Of a stretch of 64,000 bases of DNA, positions 24,600 to 33,284 are shown piece by piece (position 1 is the stretch's first letter; the number at the start of each line of letters is the position of its first letter). The DNA lies in the NCBI GenBank assembly GCA_900540455.1, contig UQGD01000006.1, positions 17,768-81,767 of the forward strand. The letters run 5' to 3'. Position numbers and translations under genes: made by a program. The notes beneath the pieces are model-generated. The model ran no database searches and was not told the DNA's origin. It saw only the letters and a list, made by a program, of their open reading frames with translations. Origin of the DNA: an uncultured Faecalibacterium sp. GTDB taxonomy: Bacteria; Bacillota; Clostridia; Oscillospirales; Ruminococcaceae.

Positions 24600-26357
24600 T
24601 CAGACCAGCTGGATACGGCCTGCGCCGTACTCATTCTCGTAGTTCAGCAGATAGCCCGGATACTGAGACAAGGGGCTGTTGGCGCTGCTCAGGTGAGGCA
24701 GGCCATTGGCATCCACGCCGCCAAACAGCATAGCGTACATGGACATGACCAGGTAGTCCTCAGCCACATAGTCCTTGATCAGCGTTGCGCCGTCGAACAT
24801 GGCAAAGCCATCGCCCAGGTTGCGCAGGGTATAGTTCATACCTGCCATTGCATAGGTAGCGTTGGGGTCCAGCGGCTCATATGCACCGGTCTTGCGGTTG
24901 TAGATCTTGACATTCTGCACACGGGGGGTGCCAGCAGCGCTGCCGACCCAGACATTCTTGTCATTGGTCTGCACCGTGTTGGGCAGGCTGGTGTGGATCT
25001 CGTAGCTGGCGCCTGCCACGTGCAGGAAGCCGCCGTTCTCCTTCTCCGTACCTGCAAAACGAGCGCCGAACTCCAGAGCATCCTGGATCTGCTTGCCGGT
25101 GACCGACATCAGGCAGGCCACGTTGCCAAAGGGGCTGACCTGCTTGCAGGTCTTGAAGCTCCACTCCCCTGCCGGCACGTCGGTGCGGATACCGCCGCCG
25201 TTCATGATGGCGATATCGCAGTCCAGCTGCTCGATCTCGTTGAAGTAGGTGTAGATGCCGTCGGCCACAAAGTCGCCCAGGTTGGTCTCACCGGAACGAA
25301 TACGGCGCTTGCCGGTGGCCGGGTCGTTGATGTAGAAATTGACATCGCCCACAGCGATCTTCTCGCCCAGCATATCGTCCACGGTATCGATCCAGTTCTG
25401 CTGGATCGCCTTTACAGCCTCATCTTCTGCGGCAAAGGTGGGGATCAGCTCGGTGGTAATGGTGCCATCCACGCCGATGGTCATCTTACCGATGTTCTCA
25501 AAGTAAGAGCCGGTCTGGGTCAGGGTGACCATCTTGCCGGAGGCATCTGCCACCTGCTTGTTGACCAGGGTGGAGTGAGAGTGACCGTCGATGAATGCGT
25601 CAAAGCCAGTGGTATGAGCAATGACTTCCTCACTGGTCCAGGGAGAAGAGGACGGGTCTACGCCCAGATGGCCCAGACCGATGACATAGTCTGCCACGAG
25701 CTTTGCCTTGTTCACCGACTTCTGCACAGCGTCATACAGCTTCTGGCCGTCCTCGCCGCCCAGGATGTCGTAGATGAACTTGGTCTGCTTCTTGTTCATG
25801 AAGTAAGCCGGAGTGGACTTCGTAAAGGTCTCCGGGGTGGTAATGCCCACGAAAGCCACCGTAACGCCGCCGGTGTACACCAGGCTCATGTCCGGCAGCA
25901 CACGGCCGCCCAGGCCCTGCAGGCTGACCCAGTTGCAGGACAGGTAGGGGAAGTTTGCCTCTGCAATGATCTGCTGGGCACGCTCCATACCATAGTCAAA
26001 CTCGTGGTTGCCCAGGGTAGCCACATCGTAGCCCACCTCATTCATCAGGCGGATGATGGATGCGCCAGAGTCCATAGAGCCATAGGCAGTGCCCTGGACG
26101 TGGTCACCTGCGTCCACCAGGATGACCTCCTGGCCAGAGTCCTCGATGCTCTTTTTCAGAGCAGCCAGGGACGCATAGTTCAGCTCCGGATTCTCTCCAT
26201 CGATGTAGGTATGGGTATCGTTGGTGTACAGGATGGTAACAGCAGCCTTTTCACCAAAAGGCCAGCAAGCAGATGCCTGGGGTGCGCTCATAGCAACAGC
26301 TGCGGTGGCAAGGCCAGCGGCCTGCATAAAGCTGCGGCGGGAGATAAGATGTTTCAC
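24600..26357 (-). CDS. exported 5'-nucleotidase/2',3'-cyclic phosphodiesterase (UshA family)
   Basis: This 585-residue metallophosphatase releases phosphate from extracellular nucleotides. The N-terminal metallophosphatase domain has YTNDTHTYIDG, VDAGDHVQGT and LGNHEFDYG metal-binding motifs; the C-terminal 5'-nucleotidase domain has NGGGIRTDVPAGEWSF and TYAMAGMNYTL. A signal sequence begins VKHLISRRSFMQAAG with twin arginines at 7-8, a Tat pattern, and ends ASAC, which could also be a lipobox. The GTG at 26357 follows AAAGGAGGTTGTTTACCC and gives this signal; the frame is open upstream without a ribosome site. It is a single gene. Confidence 0.9.
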   Translation of the reverse strand: MKHLISRRSFMQAAGLATAAVAMSAPQASACWPFGEKAAVTILYTNDTHTYIDGENPELNYASLAALKKSIEDSGQEVILVDAGDHVQGTAYGSMDSGASIIRLMNEVGYDVATLGNHEFDYGMERAQQIIAEANFPYLSCNWVSLQGLGGRVLPDMSLVYTGGVTVAFVGITTPETFTKSTPAYFMNKKQTKFIYDILGGEDGQKLYDAVQKSVNKAKLVADYVIGLGHLGVDPSSSPWTSEEVIAHTTGFDAFIDGHSHSTLVNKQVADASGKMVTLTQTGSYFENIGKMTIGVDGTITTELIPTFAAEDEAVKAIQQNWIDTVDDMLGEKIAVGDVNFYINDPATGKRRIRSGETNLGDFVADGIYTYFNEIEQLDCDIAIMNGGGIRTDVPAGEWSFKTCKQVSPFGNVACLMSVTGKQIQDALEFGARFAGTEKENGGFLHVAGASYEIHTSLPNTVQTNDKNVWVGSAAGTPRVQNVKIYNRKTGAYEPLDPNATYAMAGMNYTLRNLGDGFAMFDGATLIKDYVAEDYLVMSMYAMLFGGVDANGLPHLSSANSPLSQYPGYLLNYENEYGAGRIQLV

Positions 26358-26414
26358 GGGTAAACAACCTCCTTTTTTTGTACCAGCAGACAAAAGTGCT
26401 CCGGCGGGACGCAA

Positions 26415-26686
26415 CGGCGACCACCGGTTTTTTCTGCTGGATTTCTTCCTGCACTAAAGATAGCACATTCCGCCCGGCAGGGCAAGGCTCAAACGGCAAC
26501 TTTGTGTAAATTAGCCGTCAAAAACCGTACTTTTTGCGCATAAACTCTAATTTTATCAGAAAAACGAAACTCCGCACCCGTCTCGTCCCCTACGCGTCAA
26601 AAAAGCAGAATCGCTTTTTATTTTCACACTTTTATGCTACACTGTATCCTGTATTTTATCACCGGAACGAACCGAGGGCCATGACC
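26415..26686. other. intergenic region between nucleotidase and hydrolase genes
   Basis: About 270 AT-rich bases separate the divergent genes. A weak minus-strand pair TTGCCC-17-TATCTT may drive the nucleotidase, and TACACT near 26637 may be a -10 for the hydrolase. No gene or RNA was recognised. Confidence 0.4.
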
Positions 26687-27307
26687 ATGAAAACGATCTT
26701 TCTGCACGGGTTGGGGCAGACTTGCTCCAGCTGGGAAAAGACCACCGCCTCCCTGAAAAAGGGCGCAGATGTTCTGTGTCCAAACCTTTTTGACTGGTTT
26801 GAGGGACAAACTGTCAACTACCCCGTATTGTACCGCGCTTTTTCTGAATACTGCCAGCAATTTCCCGAACCGGTCCAACTCTGCGGACTGTCCCTGGGCG
26901 GCGTCCTTGCCTTGCATTACAGCATCGAACACCCACAGCACGTCCACTCTCTGGCATTGATCGCAACGCCGTACACGATGCCCAAGAGGATCTTGAAGTT
27001 CCAGAACATGATCTTCCGTTTCATGCCGGAGAAAAATTTCCAGAGCATGGGCATTTGCAAAACGGATTTTCTCTGCCTGACCCGTTCCATGATGGATCTG
27101 GATTTTGAAAAGGATCTGCCGCGCCTGAGCTGTCCCGTACTGGTCCTTTGCGGAGAAAAGGACACCGTCAACCGATCTTCTTCCCTTGGATTGCAGGCCC
27201 GGCTGCCCAAGGCAGCGTTCCGCCTGCTGAAAAACTCCGGCCACGAAGCCAATCTGGACGCCCCCGAAGCACTGGCACAGGAGCTTTCCGCTTTTTTTCA
27301 GTTATGA
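26687..27307 (+). CDS. alpha/beta-hydrolase
   Basis: This 206-residue alpha/beta hydrolase fold protein opens with TIFLHGLGQTCSSW (oxyanion-side HG motif). It carries the nucleophile elbow LCGLSLGGVLAL (GLSLG), an aspartate in CGEKDTVN and the histidine in NSGHEANLDAPE, so the triad is complete. Short length and lack of a signal peptide suggest a cytosolic esterase or hydrolase of unknown substrate. Two ATGs are close; the one at 26687 lies eight bases after GAGGG and is preferred over 26681. A terminator follows. Confidence 0.82.
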   Translation: MKTIFLHGLGQTCSSWEKTTASLKKGADVLCPNLFDWFEGQTVNYPVLYRAFSEYCQQFPEPVQLCGLSLGGVLALHYSIEHPQHVHSLALIATPYTMPKRILKFQNMIFRFMPEKNFQSMGICKTDFLCLTRSMMDLDFEKDLPRLSCPVLVLCGEKDTVNRSSSLGLQARLPKAAFRLLKNSGHEANLDAPEALAQELSAFFQL

Positions 27308-27313
27308 TCCATT

Positions 27314-27356
27314 AAAAAAGAGTCTGCCCGCTGTTTCTGCGGTCAGGCTCTTTTTT
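27314..27356 (+). terminator. terminator of the hydrolase gene
   Basis: AAAGAG-x-CTG-x-CCGC pairs with GCGGTCAGGCTCTTT and a T run follows. Confidence 0.78.
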
Positions 27357-27551
27357 CTTTCTGCGACCATCTGCTGGGACAAGCGCTGCTCTCTGTTTTA
27401 ATGTCAGTTTTATCTCTCCGGCGGCTTTTTTTCATCTTTTTAATCTCTTTGGTGTTAGGATAGCGGCATCCCAGAGATGCAGCTATCCAGAGCATTGGAT
27501 ATACAAAACCGCCCTCAGGCTGCTGAGGGTGGAAAATATGGAGGAAAAACC

Positions 27552-27899
27552 ATGAAAAACACCGATTGTGACAAGCTGATCCTGGCTGTACTGCAAGGCG
27601 AAGAATACCAGGATGCCATTGCAGAGCTGAATCAAAACGGCTTCTATGCCACCGTCCTGCAATCCAGAGGCGGCTTTCTGCATTGCCAGAGCGCCACGAT
27701 CCTGGTGGGTGTACATCATACGGATCTGCCGCAGGCGCTGGCGCTGCTGAAGCGCTATGGGGAACGCACGGTCATGCAGTACCAGCCGCTCATCCTGGGC
27801 GGCACGGTACAGCCGCTGGCTGCCACGGCGCCCCTGCCGGTGCAATGCGGCGGCGTGACCTTGTTTGTGCTGGATGTCCAGCAGTTTGAAAAATACTAA
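27552..27899 (+). CDS. cyclic-di-AMP receptor-like (DarA/PstA, PII-like) protein
   Basis: The 115-residue protein resembles DarA/PstA, a PII-like trimer that binds cyclic di-AMP in Firmicutes. The order of features fits: KLILAVLQGEEYQDAIAELNQNGFYATVL, then GGFLHCQSATILVGVHH where relatives have GGFLRxGNTTLLIGV, a variable T-loop, and a C-terminal GGVTLFVLDVQQFEKY strand. The classic GN of the nucleotide loop is replaced by CQ, so ligand affinity may differ. ATG at 27552 follows GGAGGAAAAACC. It is a single gene with a perfect terminator. Confidence 0.8.
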   Translation: MKNTDCDKLILAVLQGEEYQDAIAELNQNGFYATVLQSRGGFLHCQSATILVGVHHTDLPQALALLKRYGERTVMQYQPLILGGTVQPLAATAPLPVQCGGVTLFVLDVQQFEKY

Positions 27900-27915
27900 A
27901 ACAGCTGCCGCCTGC

Positions 27916-27957
27916 AAAAAAGAGCCTGTCCGCTAAAACGCGGACAGGCTCTTTTTA
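27916..27957. terminator. bidirectional terminator
   Basis: Perfect arms AAAGAGCCTGTCCGC and GCGGACAGGCTCTTT with a six-base loop lie between convergent genes. Confidence 0.9.
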
Positions 27958-27965
27958 TAAATACT

Positions 27966-28448
27966 TCAAAACACGATACGCATCTGGTGCCAGACCACGC
28001 CTCCATGGGTGGAACCGGAGACGCCCTCGTCCACAAAGCCGAAGCGGGAATAAAACGGCAGCAGCGCCTGTTTACAGGTCAGCACCACGCCCTTTCGGCC
28101 CGTGGCCCGGGCATCCGCCAGCATTTGGGTCAGCAGCGCCGAGGCGCAGCCCTGACCCCGCCACTCCGGGGCCGTCACCACGCTGAAGATCATCTGCCAG
28201 GCCCCCGCAGGGTCGTACAAACTGGGTCGATCGTACATTTCGTCGGTCAGGTCTGGAGTGTCCGTAGCAAATCCATTGACAAAGGCACGGACCTCTCCTT
28301 CCTCCTCCAACAGCCAGAAAAGCTCCGGATAAGCAGCCAGGCGGCCCGCCAGACTCTCCCGGCTGGCGCCTTCTGCCGCCGGGTAGGACGCTGCTTCGAT
28401 CGCAGCCAAACGGTCCAGATCAGACATCTGTGCATGACGGATCTGCAT
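27966..28448 (-). CDS. GNAT-family N-acetyltransferase
   Basis: This 160-residue acetyl-CoA-dependent acyltransferase has the GNAT acetyl-CoA binding motif VVTAPEWRGQGCASALLTQML (about residues 92-112), and C-terminal LLPFYSRFGFVDEGVS typical of motif B. Its early segment RHAQMSDLDRLAAIEAASYP and the DEMYDRPSLYDPAGAWQMIFSV stretch resemble a Firmicute subgroup with an uncharacterised substrate. ATG at 28448 follows AAAGGAGAGGTCTCTT. It lies downstream of rnr on the same strand; the ribosome site and start fall just past the rnr stop, so co-transcription is likely. Confidence 0.88.
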   Translation of the reverse strand: MQIRHAQMSDLDRLAAIEAASYPAAEGASRESLAGRLAAYPELFWLLEEEGEVRAFVNGFATDTPDLTDEMYDRPSLYDPAGAWQMIFSVVTAPEWRGQGCASALLTQMLADARATGRKGVVLTCKQALLPFYSRFGFVDEGVSGSTHGGVVWHQMRIVF

Positions 28449-28488
28449 AAGAGACCTCTCCTTTCCCATTCCGGATGCAGTGCAGCTC

Positions 28489-30606
28489 TCAGCCTTTTGC
28501 CTGTGCAGGCTCAAAATCCACCTTGCCCAGGTTCACATCTGCCCGGACGATGGTGATCATCATGCGGTCGCCCAGGTTCCAGTTCTTGCCGGAGACCGGG
28601 TCGGACAGGCGGACGCCTTCGGTCAGCAGGGTGCCGGCAGCAGTCAGGCTGGATGCAGGCACAAAACCCTCCACACCGTTATCCATCTCCACAAACAGGC
28701 CGCGCTGGGTCACGCCGGAGATGCTGCCCTCATAGCTCTCGCCCAGGTGACGGCGGGCGTACTCTGCCTTATAGCAATCTTCTGCCTTGCGCTCGATCTG
28801 CATAGCAATGACTTCCCGCTCGCTGGACTGCTTGGCTGCCTGCTCCGCAAAATCGGTGTAGCGCAGGGTCATGGTCTCCTTGTCGGTGCCGGAGAGCAGG
28901 TCGGTGAGGATACGGTGGATCGCCAGATCCGGATAACGGCGGATGGGGCTGGTGAAATGGGCATAATCCTTCAGCACCAGGCCGTAATGTCCCTTGGGCT
29001 TTGCCTCATACTGCGCCTTGGACATACACCGCAGCATTCCGGTATTGATGATCTGCTCGTATGCCGTGCCGCGGACCCCTTCCAGGATCGCACTCAGCTC
29101 CTTGGGCGCAGGGACATCCTTTGCAAAGTGGTCGTTGATGCCGCAGGCGGTCAGCAGTGCGTGCAGACGCTCCAGCTTTTCGGCATTGGGTTCCTCGTGG
29201 ACACGATAGACAAAGGGAATCTGCTTGACCCGTGCAAAGTGCGCAGCGCACTGGTTTGCCAGCAGCATGAACTCCTCGATCATGGCCTCGCTCTCGCCGG
29301 AAGTGCGCTTCTGCACATCGATGCAGCGGCCTTCCTCGTCCAGGATCAGCTTGACCTCTCCGCTCTCGATATCCATGCAGCCGCGCTCTCTGCGCAGGCG
29401 CGCACGGTGGCCATACAGCTCCTTCATGGCAGGCAGCTGCTCCGACACCTCGGCATACTTGGCCTGCAGTTCCGGGTCCGTGCTGCCAGCCAGCAGAGCG
29501 TTGATCTCGCTGTACACGCCCTTGACACGGCTGCGGATCACGGATTTGACAAAGCGGTAATCGGTCAGCTCGCCATTGTTATCCAGCCGCATCAGGCAGG
29601 AGAATGCCAGCCGCAGCTCGCCTTCGTTCAGGCTGCAAATGCCGTTGGACAAGGCCTTGGGCAGCATGGGCACCACCTGATCCGCATAGTACACACTGGT
29701 GGCACGGCGGAAAGCCTCGTTATCCGTCTCGGTGCCGGGACGCACATAGTGCGATACATCCGCAATATGGACGCCCAGTTCAAAACCACCCTCCGGCGTG
29801 CGGGTCAGGCTGATAGCATCATCGATATCCTTGGTAGAGGCACTGTCGATGGTGAAGATCGGCAGGCTCCGCAGATCCAGACGGCCCTTGGTGTCTGCCT
29901 CCGACACCGCTGCATCCTCCAGCTTTTTGGCCTCCTCCCGCACTTCCTCCGGGAAGCGGCCCCGGATATCCTGTGCATACAGCAGAGCCTTTGCGCAGCG
30001 CTTGGCCTCATCGGCACTGCCAAAGCGCATGGTGACCCCCACCCGGTGGTCCTCCTGCCGGGTGCCGCGCTGCAGGATCTCCACAGCCACCTTATCTCCA
30101 TCCTTTGCGCCGCCTTCACTGCCGCGCATTAGCTGCATGGAGATAGCCGGGCAATCATCCGGCACAAATTTCAGCCGGCCGTCGATCCGTTTTGCGGTGC
30201 CCACCAGGTTGTTATGCTCGGTCAGGATCGCCAGGATCTCGCCCTCATCACTGCCCTCCACCCGGGGATGGGCAAACTTCTCCACCAGGACCTGATCCCC
30301 CGGCATTGCGCCGCGGGTAAAACGGCCGGGGATGAACACATCGCTCTGGCCATCCTCCAACATTACAAATGCAAAATTCTTACCCAGCTTGACCACCTTG
30401 CAGAGCAGTGCCTTTTCTGCACGGCCGGACCGCACCGTAAAGAACACTCCCTGCCGCTGGCAGACCACAGCCTGGCGCACCAGCTCATCCAGCGCCTCCA
30501 TGACCTTGCGGTCCGCAGCACGATCCCCGCCAAAACGGGCTTTCAGGGTTTTCACCGTGCAGGGCTGCATCTGGATCGCATGCTCGATCTTATCACGAAT
30601 TGCCAT
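28489..30606 (-). CDS. rnr: ribonuclease R
   Basis: This 705-residue 3'-5' exoribonuclease of the RNB family degrades structured RNA. An N-terminal winged-helix and cold-shock region precede the catalytic centre TIDSASTKDIDDAISL, whose aspartates bind metal, with FTSPIRRYPDLAIHRIL further on and an S1 domain at the C-terminus (GSISGVTQRGLFVEMDNGVEGFV). The basic C-terminal tail of some RNase R proteins is missing. ATG at 30606 follows AGGAGTATTT. It is placed after secG, the usual secG-rnr order, though smpB is not next. Confidence 0.96.
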   Translation of the reverse strand: MAIRDKIEHAIQMQPCTVKTLKARFGGDRAADRKVMEALDELVRQAVVCQRQGVFFTVRSGRAEKALLCKVVKLGKNFAFVMLEDGQSDVFIPGRFTRGAMPGDQVLVEKFAHPRVEGSDEGEILAILTEHNNLVGTAKRIDGRLKFVPDDCPAISMQLMRGSEGGAKDGDKVAVEILQRGTRQEDHRVGVTMRFGSADEAKRCAKALLYAQDIRGRFPEEVREEAKKLEDAAVSEADTKGRLDLRSLPIFTIDSASTKDIDDAISLTRTPEGGFELGVHIADVSHYVRPGTETDNEAFRRATSVYYADQVVPMLPKALSNGICSLNEGELRLAFSCLMRLDNNGELTDYRFVKSVIRSRVKGVYSEINALLAGSTDPELQAKYAEVSEQLPAMKELYGHRARLRRERGCMDIESGEVKLILDEEGRCIDVQKRTSGESEAMIEEFMLLANQCAAHFARVKQIPFVYRVHEEPNAEKLERLHALLTACGINDHFAKDVPAPKELSAILEGVRGTAYEQIINTGMLRCMSKAQYEAKPKGHYGLVLKDYAHFTSPIRRYPDLAIHRILTDLLSGTDKETMTLRYTDFAEQAAKQSSEREVIAMQIERKAEDCYKAEYARRHLGESYEGSISGVTQRGLFVEMDNGVEGFVPASSLTAAGTLLTEGVRLSDPVSGKNWNLGDRMMITIVRADVNLGKVDFEPAQAKG

Positions 30607-30723
30607 AAATACTCCTACTCTTTCTCTACTCTTACTTCTTTCCCCCACCGGCTGCCTGCATCCGCGGACAGCACATCAAACGGGGCCCCTCTTTTTTAGC
30701 ACGAAGGTTTTGACTTATAGACA

Positions 30724-30751
30724 GAAAAACAGCCCCGTTCAACACGGAGCT
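30724..30751 (-). terminator. terminator or attenuator between secG and rnr
   Basis: On the minus strand AGCTCCGT pairs with ACGGGGCT and GTTTTTCT follows, just after secG. Confidence 0.7.
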
Positions 30752-30763
30752 GCGGCTTGGCGC

Positions 30764-31009
30764 TCAGCCCAGACGGCTGGCGAACACACAGGCCAGAATG
30801 GCCACCACAAAGAACACGACACCAGCGATGCGGGTCACCTTGGCCAGCATCTGATCTGCGGGGGTCAGCCGGGCATTGTTTGCACCAGCCGCACCGTTGA
30901 TCGCGCCGGACAGGCCCTGACCGTGGGTGTGCTGCAGCAGGGTGAGGAACACGATGGCCACCGAGGCCACCAGCAGGATCGCACCGCCAACGATTTCAAT
31001 GACAGACAT
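30764..31009 (-). CDS. secG: preprotein translocase subunit SecG
   Basis: The 81-residue membrane protein has two transmembrane helices (about 3-24 and 59-78) and the SecG family loop between them (VFLTLLQHTHGQGLSGAING). It assists SecYE in protein export at the cytoplasmic membrane. It has a single downstream neighbour, rnr, on the same strand; a terminator-like hairpin lies between them, as in other Firmicutes. Start at 31009 is preceded by an AAAGGAGCG site. Confidence 0.92.
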   Translation of the reverse strand: MSVIEIVGGAILLVASVAIVFLTLLQHTHGQGLSGAINGAAGANNARLTPADQMLAKVTRIAGVVFFVVAILACVFASRLG

Positions 31010-31155
31010 TGTTTGTTACGCTCCTTTATTGATCTTGGTCGATCAGCATACAAATACGCATATATAGTATCATATTGGAGAAAAAAAATCAAGCAGAACA
31101 AGCGCAGGCACATCACTCTTTTGCGCTAAGGCCCCGGCAGCCCCGGTGCAGGACC

Positions 31156-32760
31156 TTACTCCTCCCCTCCCAGCAGCGCCAGTGCCTCGCAGATGCGGGC
31201 AAACACAGCTGCACTGGAGTAAGGCGGGTCCAGCTGCGCATCCTGGAGCACCACCAGCGTATACTGCGGCTCCTGCGCAGGCCAAAAGCCTGCAAACCAG
31301 AGATTTTTCAGCTCTTGTCCGGATGGTGTAAATTGCCCGGTCTGTGCCGTACCAGTCTTACCGCCGGCCGTGCTCTGGCCGGGTGCCGCCTCCCGCCCGG
31401 TGCCCTCCTCCACCACTGCCGCCAGCATCTCGGTCAGCTCTTGCGCATTTTGTGCCGACAGCACCCGGCGGGCTGTGCGATGCGCAAGCGGCTGCAGCTC
31501 CTGTCCGGTGACTTCGTCCACCGCACACTCCACAAAACAGGGGCTGCGATAAACGCCCCCGGCGGCGATGGTATTCATCATTGCTGCTACCTGTACCGGC
31601 GCAGCCATCAGTGTCCCTTGTCCAAAGCAGAAGTTGGCAAATTGTCCGCTGGAATGCAGCTCCGCTGCTGCGGGCAGACGACCCTCATCGGCTTCCAGCG
31701 CTCCCGCCAGGGGGACAGCGCTGCCAAACCCCATCGCTGCGGCCATATCCCGCACCCTTTCTGCGCCCAACTGCTGCCCCAGCTGGATAAAATAGCCGTT
31801 GCAGCTTTTTTGCAGAGCCGCTGTCAGATCCACGGTGCCATGGGCGACCCCGGATGCGCAGTGGAACACCTGCCCATCCACCATCTGGTAACCGGGACAT
31901 TCATACCCCAGCCCCTGCTCTCCAGCTTCCAGCGCTGCAGCTGCCACCACCGGCTTGAACACAGACCCCACTGCATATGCCTGCAGCGCACGGTTGACCA
32001 GGGGGCTGTCTGGCTGGCCCAGACTAGCCGCCACATGATTGGGGTCAAATGCAGGCAGGCTGACGCTTGCCCGCACCTTTGCAGTGGCCACATCCAGCAC
32101 CAGCACACACCCGCTGGACATCATTTCCCCAGCCACCGCCTCTACTGTGCGCTGCACAGGCCGGGAAATGCTCAGCCGCACCCCCGCCCCGCCTTTGGTG
32201 CGGTGACGCTGCGGGAGAGTATCTTCCAGCAGCCGCCCCCGGGCATCCACCTGACAGCGGATCTCATCCTGCGCCCCTGGAGCGGACAAGACCGATTCCA
32301 GGGCTGCTTCCAGCCCTGCCACGCCCTGCTCCTCTCCATCCAGGTACCCCAGCAGATGGCAGGCCAGCGGTGCAGCACCATAACGCTGCGTCACCGGGAA
32401 GCAGCGTATCCCCTGCTGCGAAAGATCCTGCTCCAGCTCCACCAAAAACGGGCGGCGTGCGTTGCGCTGCTGATACAGCAGCGACTGCTGCTCCGGCCCT
32501 GCGTACCGGTACAACCGGCCATAGCTGTCCTGTCCCGGGATACATACCGCCTGCCAGGTCTGATGCAGACCCGTAAGCGGACGGTTCCGGCAGTCATAAA
32601 ATCCACCCCGAGAAGCAGGCAGAGCCAGTGTGACCTGACTTTGGGCTCGGGCACGGGCCGCGTAAGTCTGGTTCTGCGCCAGCCAATACAAACGGCACAC
32701 GACCACAAAAAAACAGGTAAGCATCACCCCATACAGCGCCAAAACACGGCGTCCAGACAC
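31156..32760 (-). CDS. class B penicillin-binding protein (FtsI/SpoVD-like transpeptidase)
   Basis: This 534-residue protein is a membrane-anchored D,D-transpeptidase that cross-links peptidoglycan. It has one N-terminal membrane segment (about 4-24), a short dimerisation region and a transpeptidase domain with all three active-site motifs: SVFK (Ser266-Lys269), SCN (319-321) and KTG (468-470). At 534 residues it lacks the PASTA domains and part of the N-terminal module of larger class B enzymes. The GTG at 32760 follows AAAGGAGAGGTCTGCT and gives the membrane anchor; the open frame further upstream runs through repeats and is not coding. Whether it serves division or sporulation is undecided. 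Confidence 0.9.
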   Translation of the reverse strand: MSGRRVLALYGVMLTCFFVVVCRLYWLAQNQTYAARARAQSQVTLALPASRGGFYDCRNRPLTGLHQTWQAVCIPGQDSYGRLYRYAGPEQQSLLYQQRNARRPFLVELEQDLSQQGIRCFPVTQRYGAAPLACHLLGYLDGEEQGVAGLEAALESVLSAPGAQDEIRCQVDARGRLLEDTLPQRHRTKGGAGVRLSISRPVQRTVEAVAGEMMSSGCVLVLDVATAKVRASVSLPAFDPNHVAASLGQPDSPLVNRALQAYAVGSVFKPVVAAAALEAGEQGLGYECPGYQMVDGQVFHCASGVAHGTVDLTAALQKSCNGYFIQLGQQLGAERVRDMAAAMGFGSAVPLAGALEADEGRLPAAAELHSSGQFANFCFGQGTLMAAPVQVAAMMNTIAAGGVYRSPCFVECAVDEVTGQELQPLAHRTARRVLSAQNAQELTEMLAAVVEEGTGREAAPGQSTAGGKTGTAQTGQFTPSGQELKNLWFAGFWPAQEPQYTLVVLQDAQLDPPYSSAAVFARICEALALLGGEE

Positions 32761-32835
32761 AGCAGACCTCTCCTTTCTGCAGGGGGGCATCATCCCCCCT
32801 CCTGCAAAAGTCTGCCCCATTTTTTCCGTGCGCAT

Positions 32836-32879
32836 ACAAAAACACGGTGTGCATCCGGGTCTCCCCCATGCACACCGTG
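32836..32879 (-). terminator. terminator before the PBP gene
   Basis: Perfect 12-bp arms CACGGTGTGCAT and ATGCACACCGTG are followed on the minus strand by TTTTTG. It probably ends the butyrate operon transcript 400 bases after etfA. Confidence 0.85.
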
Positions 32880-32912
32880 CTGATAAAACGGATCGTTTGG
32901 TTCCACTTTGAG

Positions 32913-33214
32913 CAGAGCTGCCTGCCATGGGGGCTGCCTTCCCCCACGGCCTCTGCCAAAGCGAAGTTTTTTGTTTTTGTGTACTGCCAGCAAATAAGCG
33001 GCCGTCTCTGTCCAGCGCACGGGGCGGCGGTTGATGTGGTTGCCTGCCCCTTAAAGGACCGGTCTTGTCAGGGCTGCCTGCCGCAGGGGGCTGCCTTCCC
33101 CCCACGACCCCTGACAGTGCATGGTCTTTGCTGCACTTCCGGACGTTACAGATCTGCCAACAGCGGTGCCCGCAGCTCCTGCCAAAAAACAGGCGGTTGA
33201 TGTGGATGCCTGCC
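32913..33214. repeat. degenerate tandem repeat, two ~155-165 bp units
   Basis: Each unit has a two-level hairpin with the shared core GCTGCCTGCC-nnn-GGGGGCTGCCTTCCCCC (32913-32955 and 33067-33115), and ends with GGCGGTTGATGTGG-w-TGCCTGCC (33026-33048 and 33192-33214). Middle parts are only loosely alike. It may be a palindromic intergenic element duplicated in place. Confidence 0.7.
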
Positions 33215-33284
33215 AGCAAGACGGGCTTTGCGCAAAAACGCAAACACCGTTCTGTATGATCGTATTATAATAAAGGTATTCTGC

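Larger units (their letters stand above)
32761..33284. other. non-coding region between etfA and the PBP gene
   Basis: About 520 bases without a credible gene. It holds a minus-strand terminator (32836-32879) and two copies of a degenerate ~155-bp repeat between 32913 and 33214. The long open frames across it come from the repeat composition. Confidence 0.7.

Noticed and set aside
32913..33214. Possible CRISPR array
   Set aside because: Only two long, imperfect units with an internal hairpin, no constant spacer length and no cas genes.
32761..33243. Upstream extension of the PBP reading frame
   Set aside because: It crosses the terminator and repeats; the GTG at 32760 has a strong ribosome site and starts the membrane anchor.
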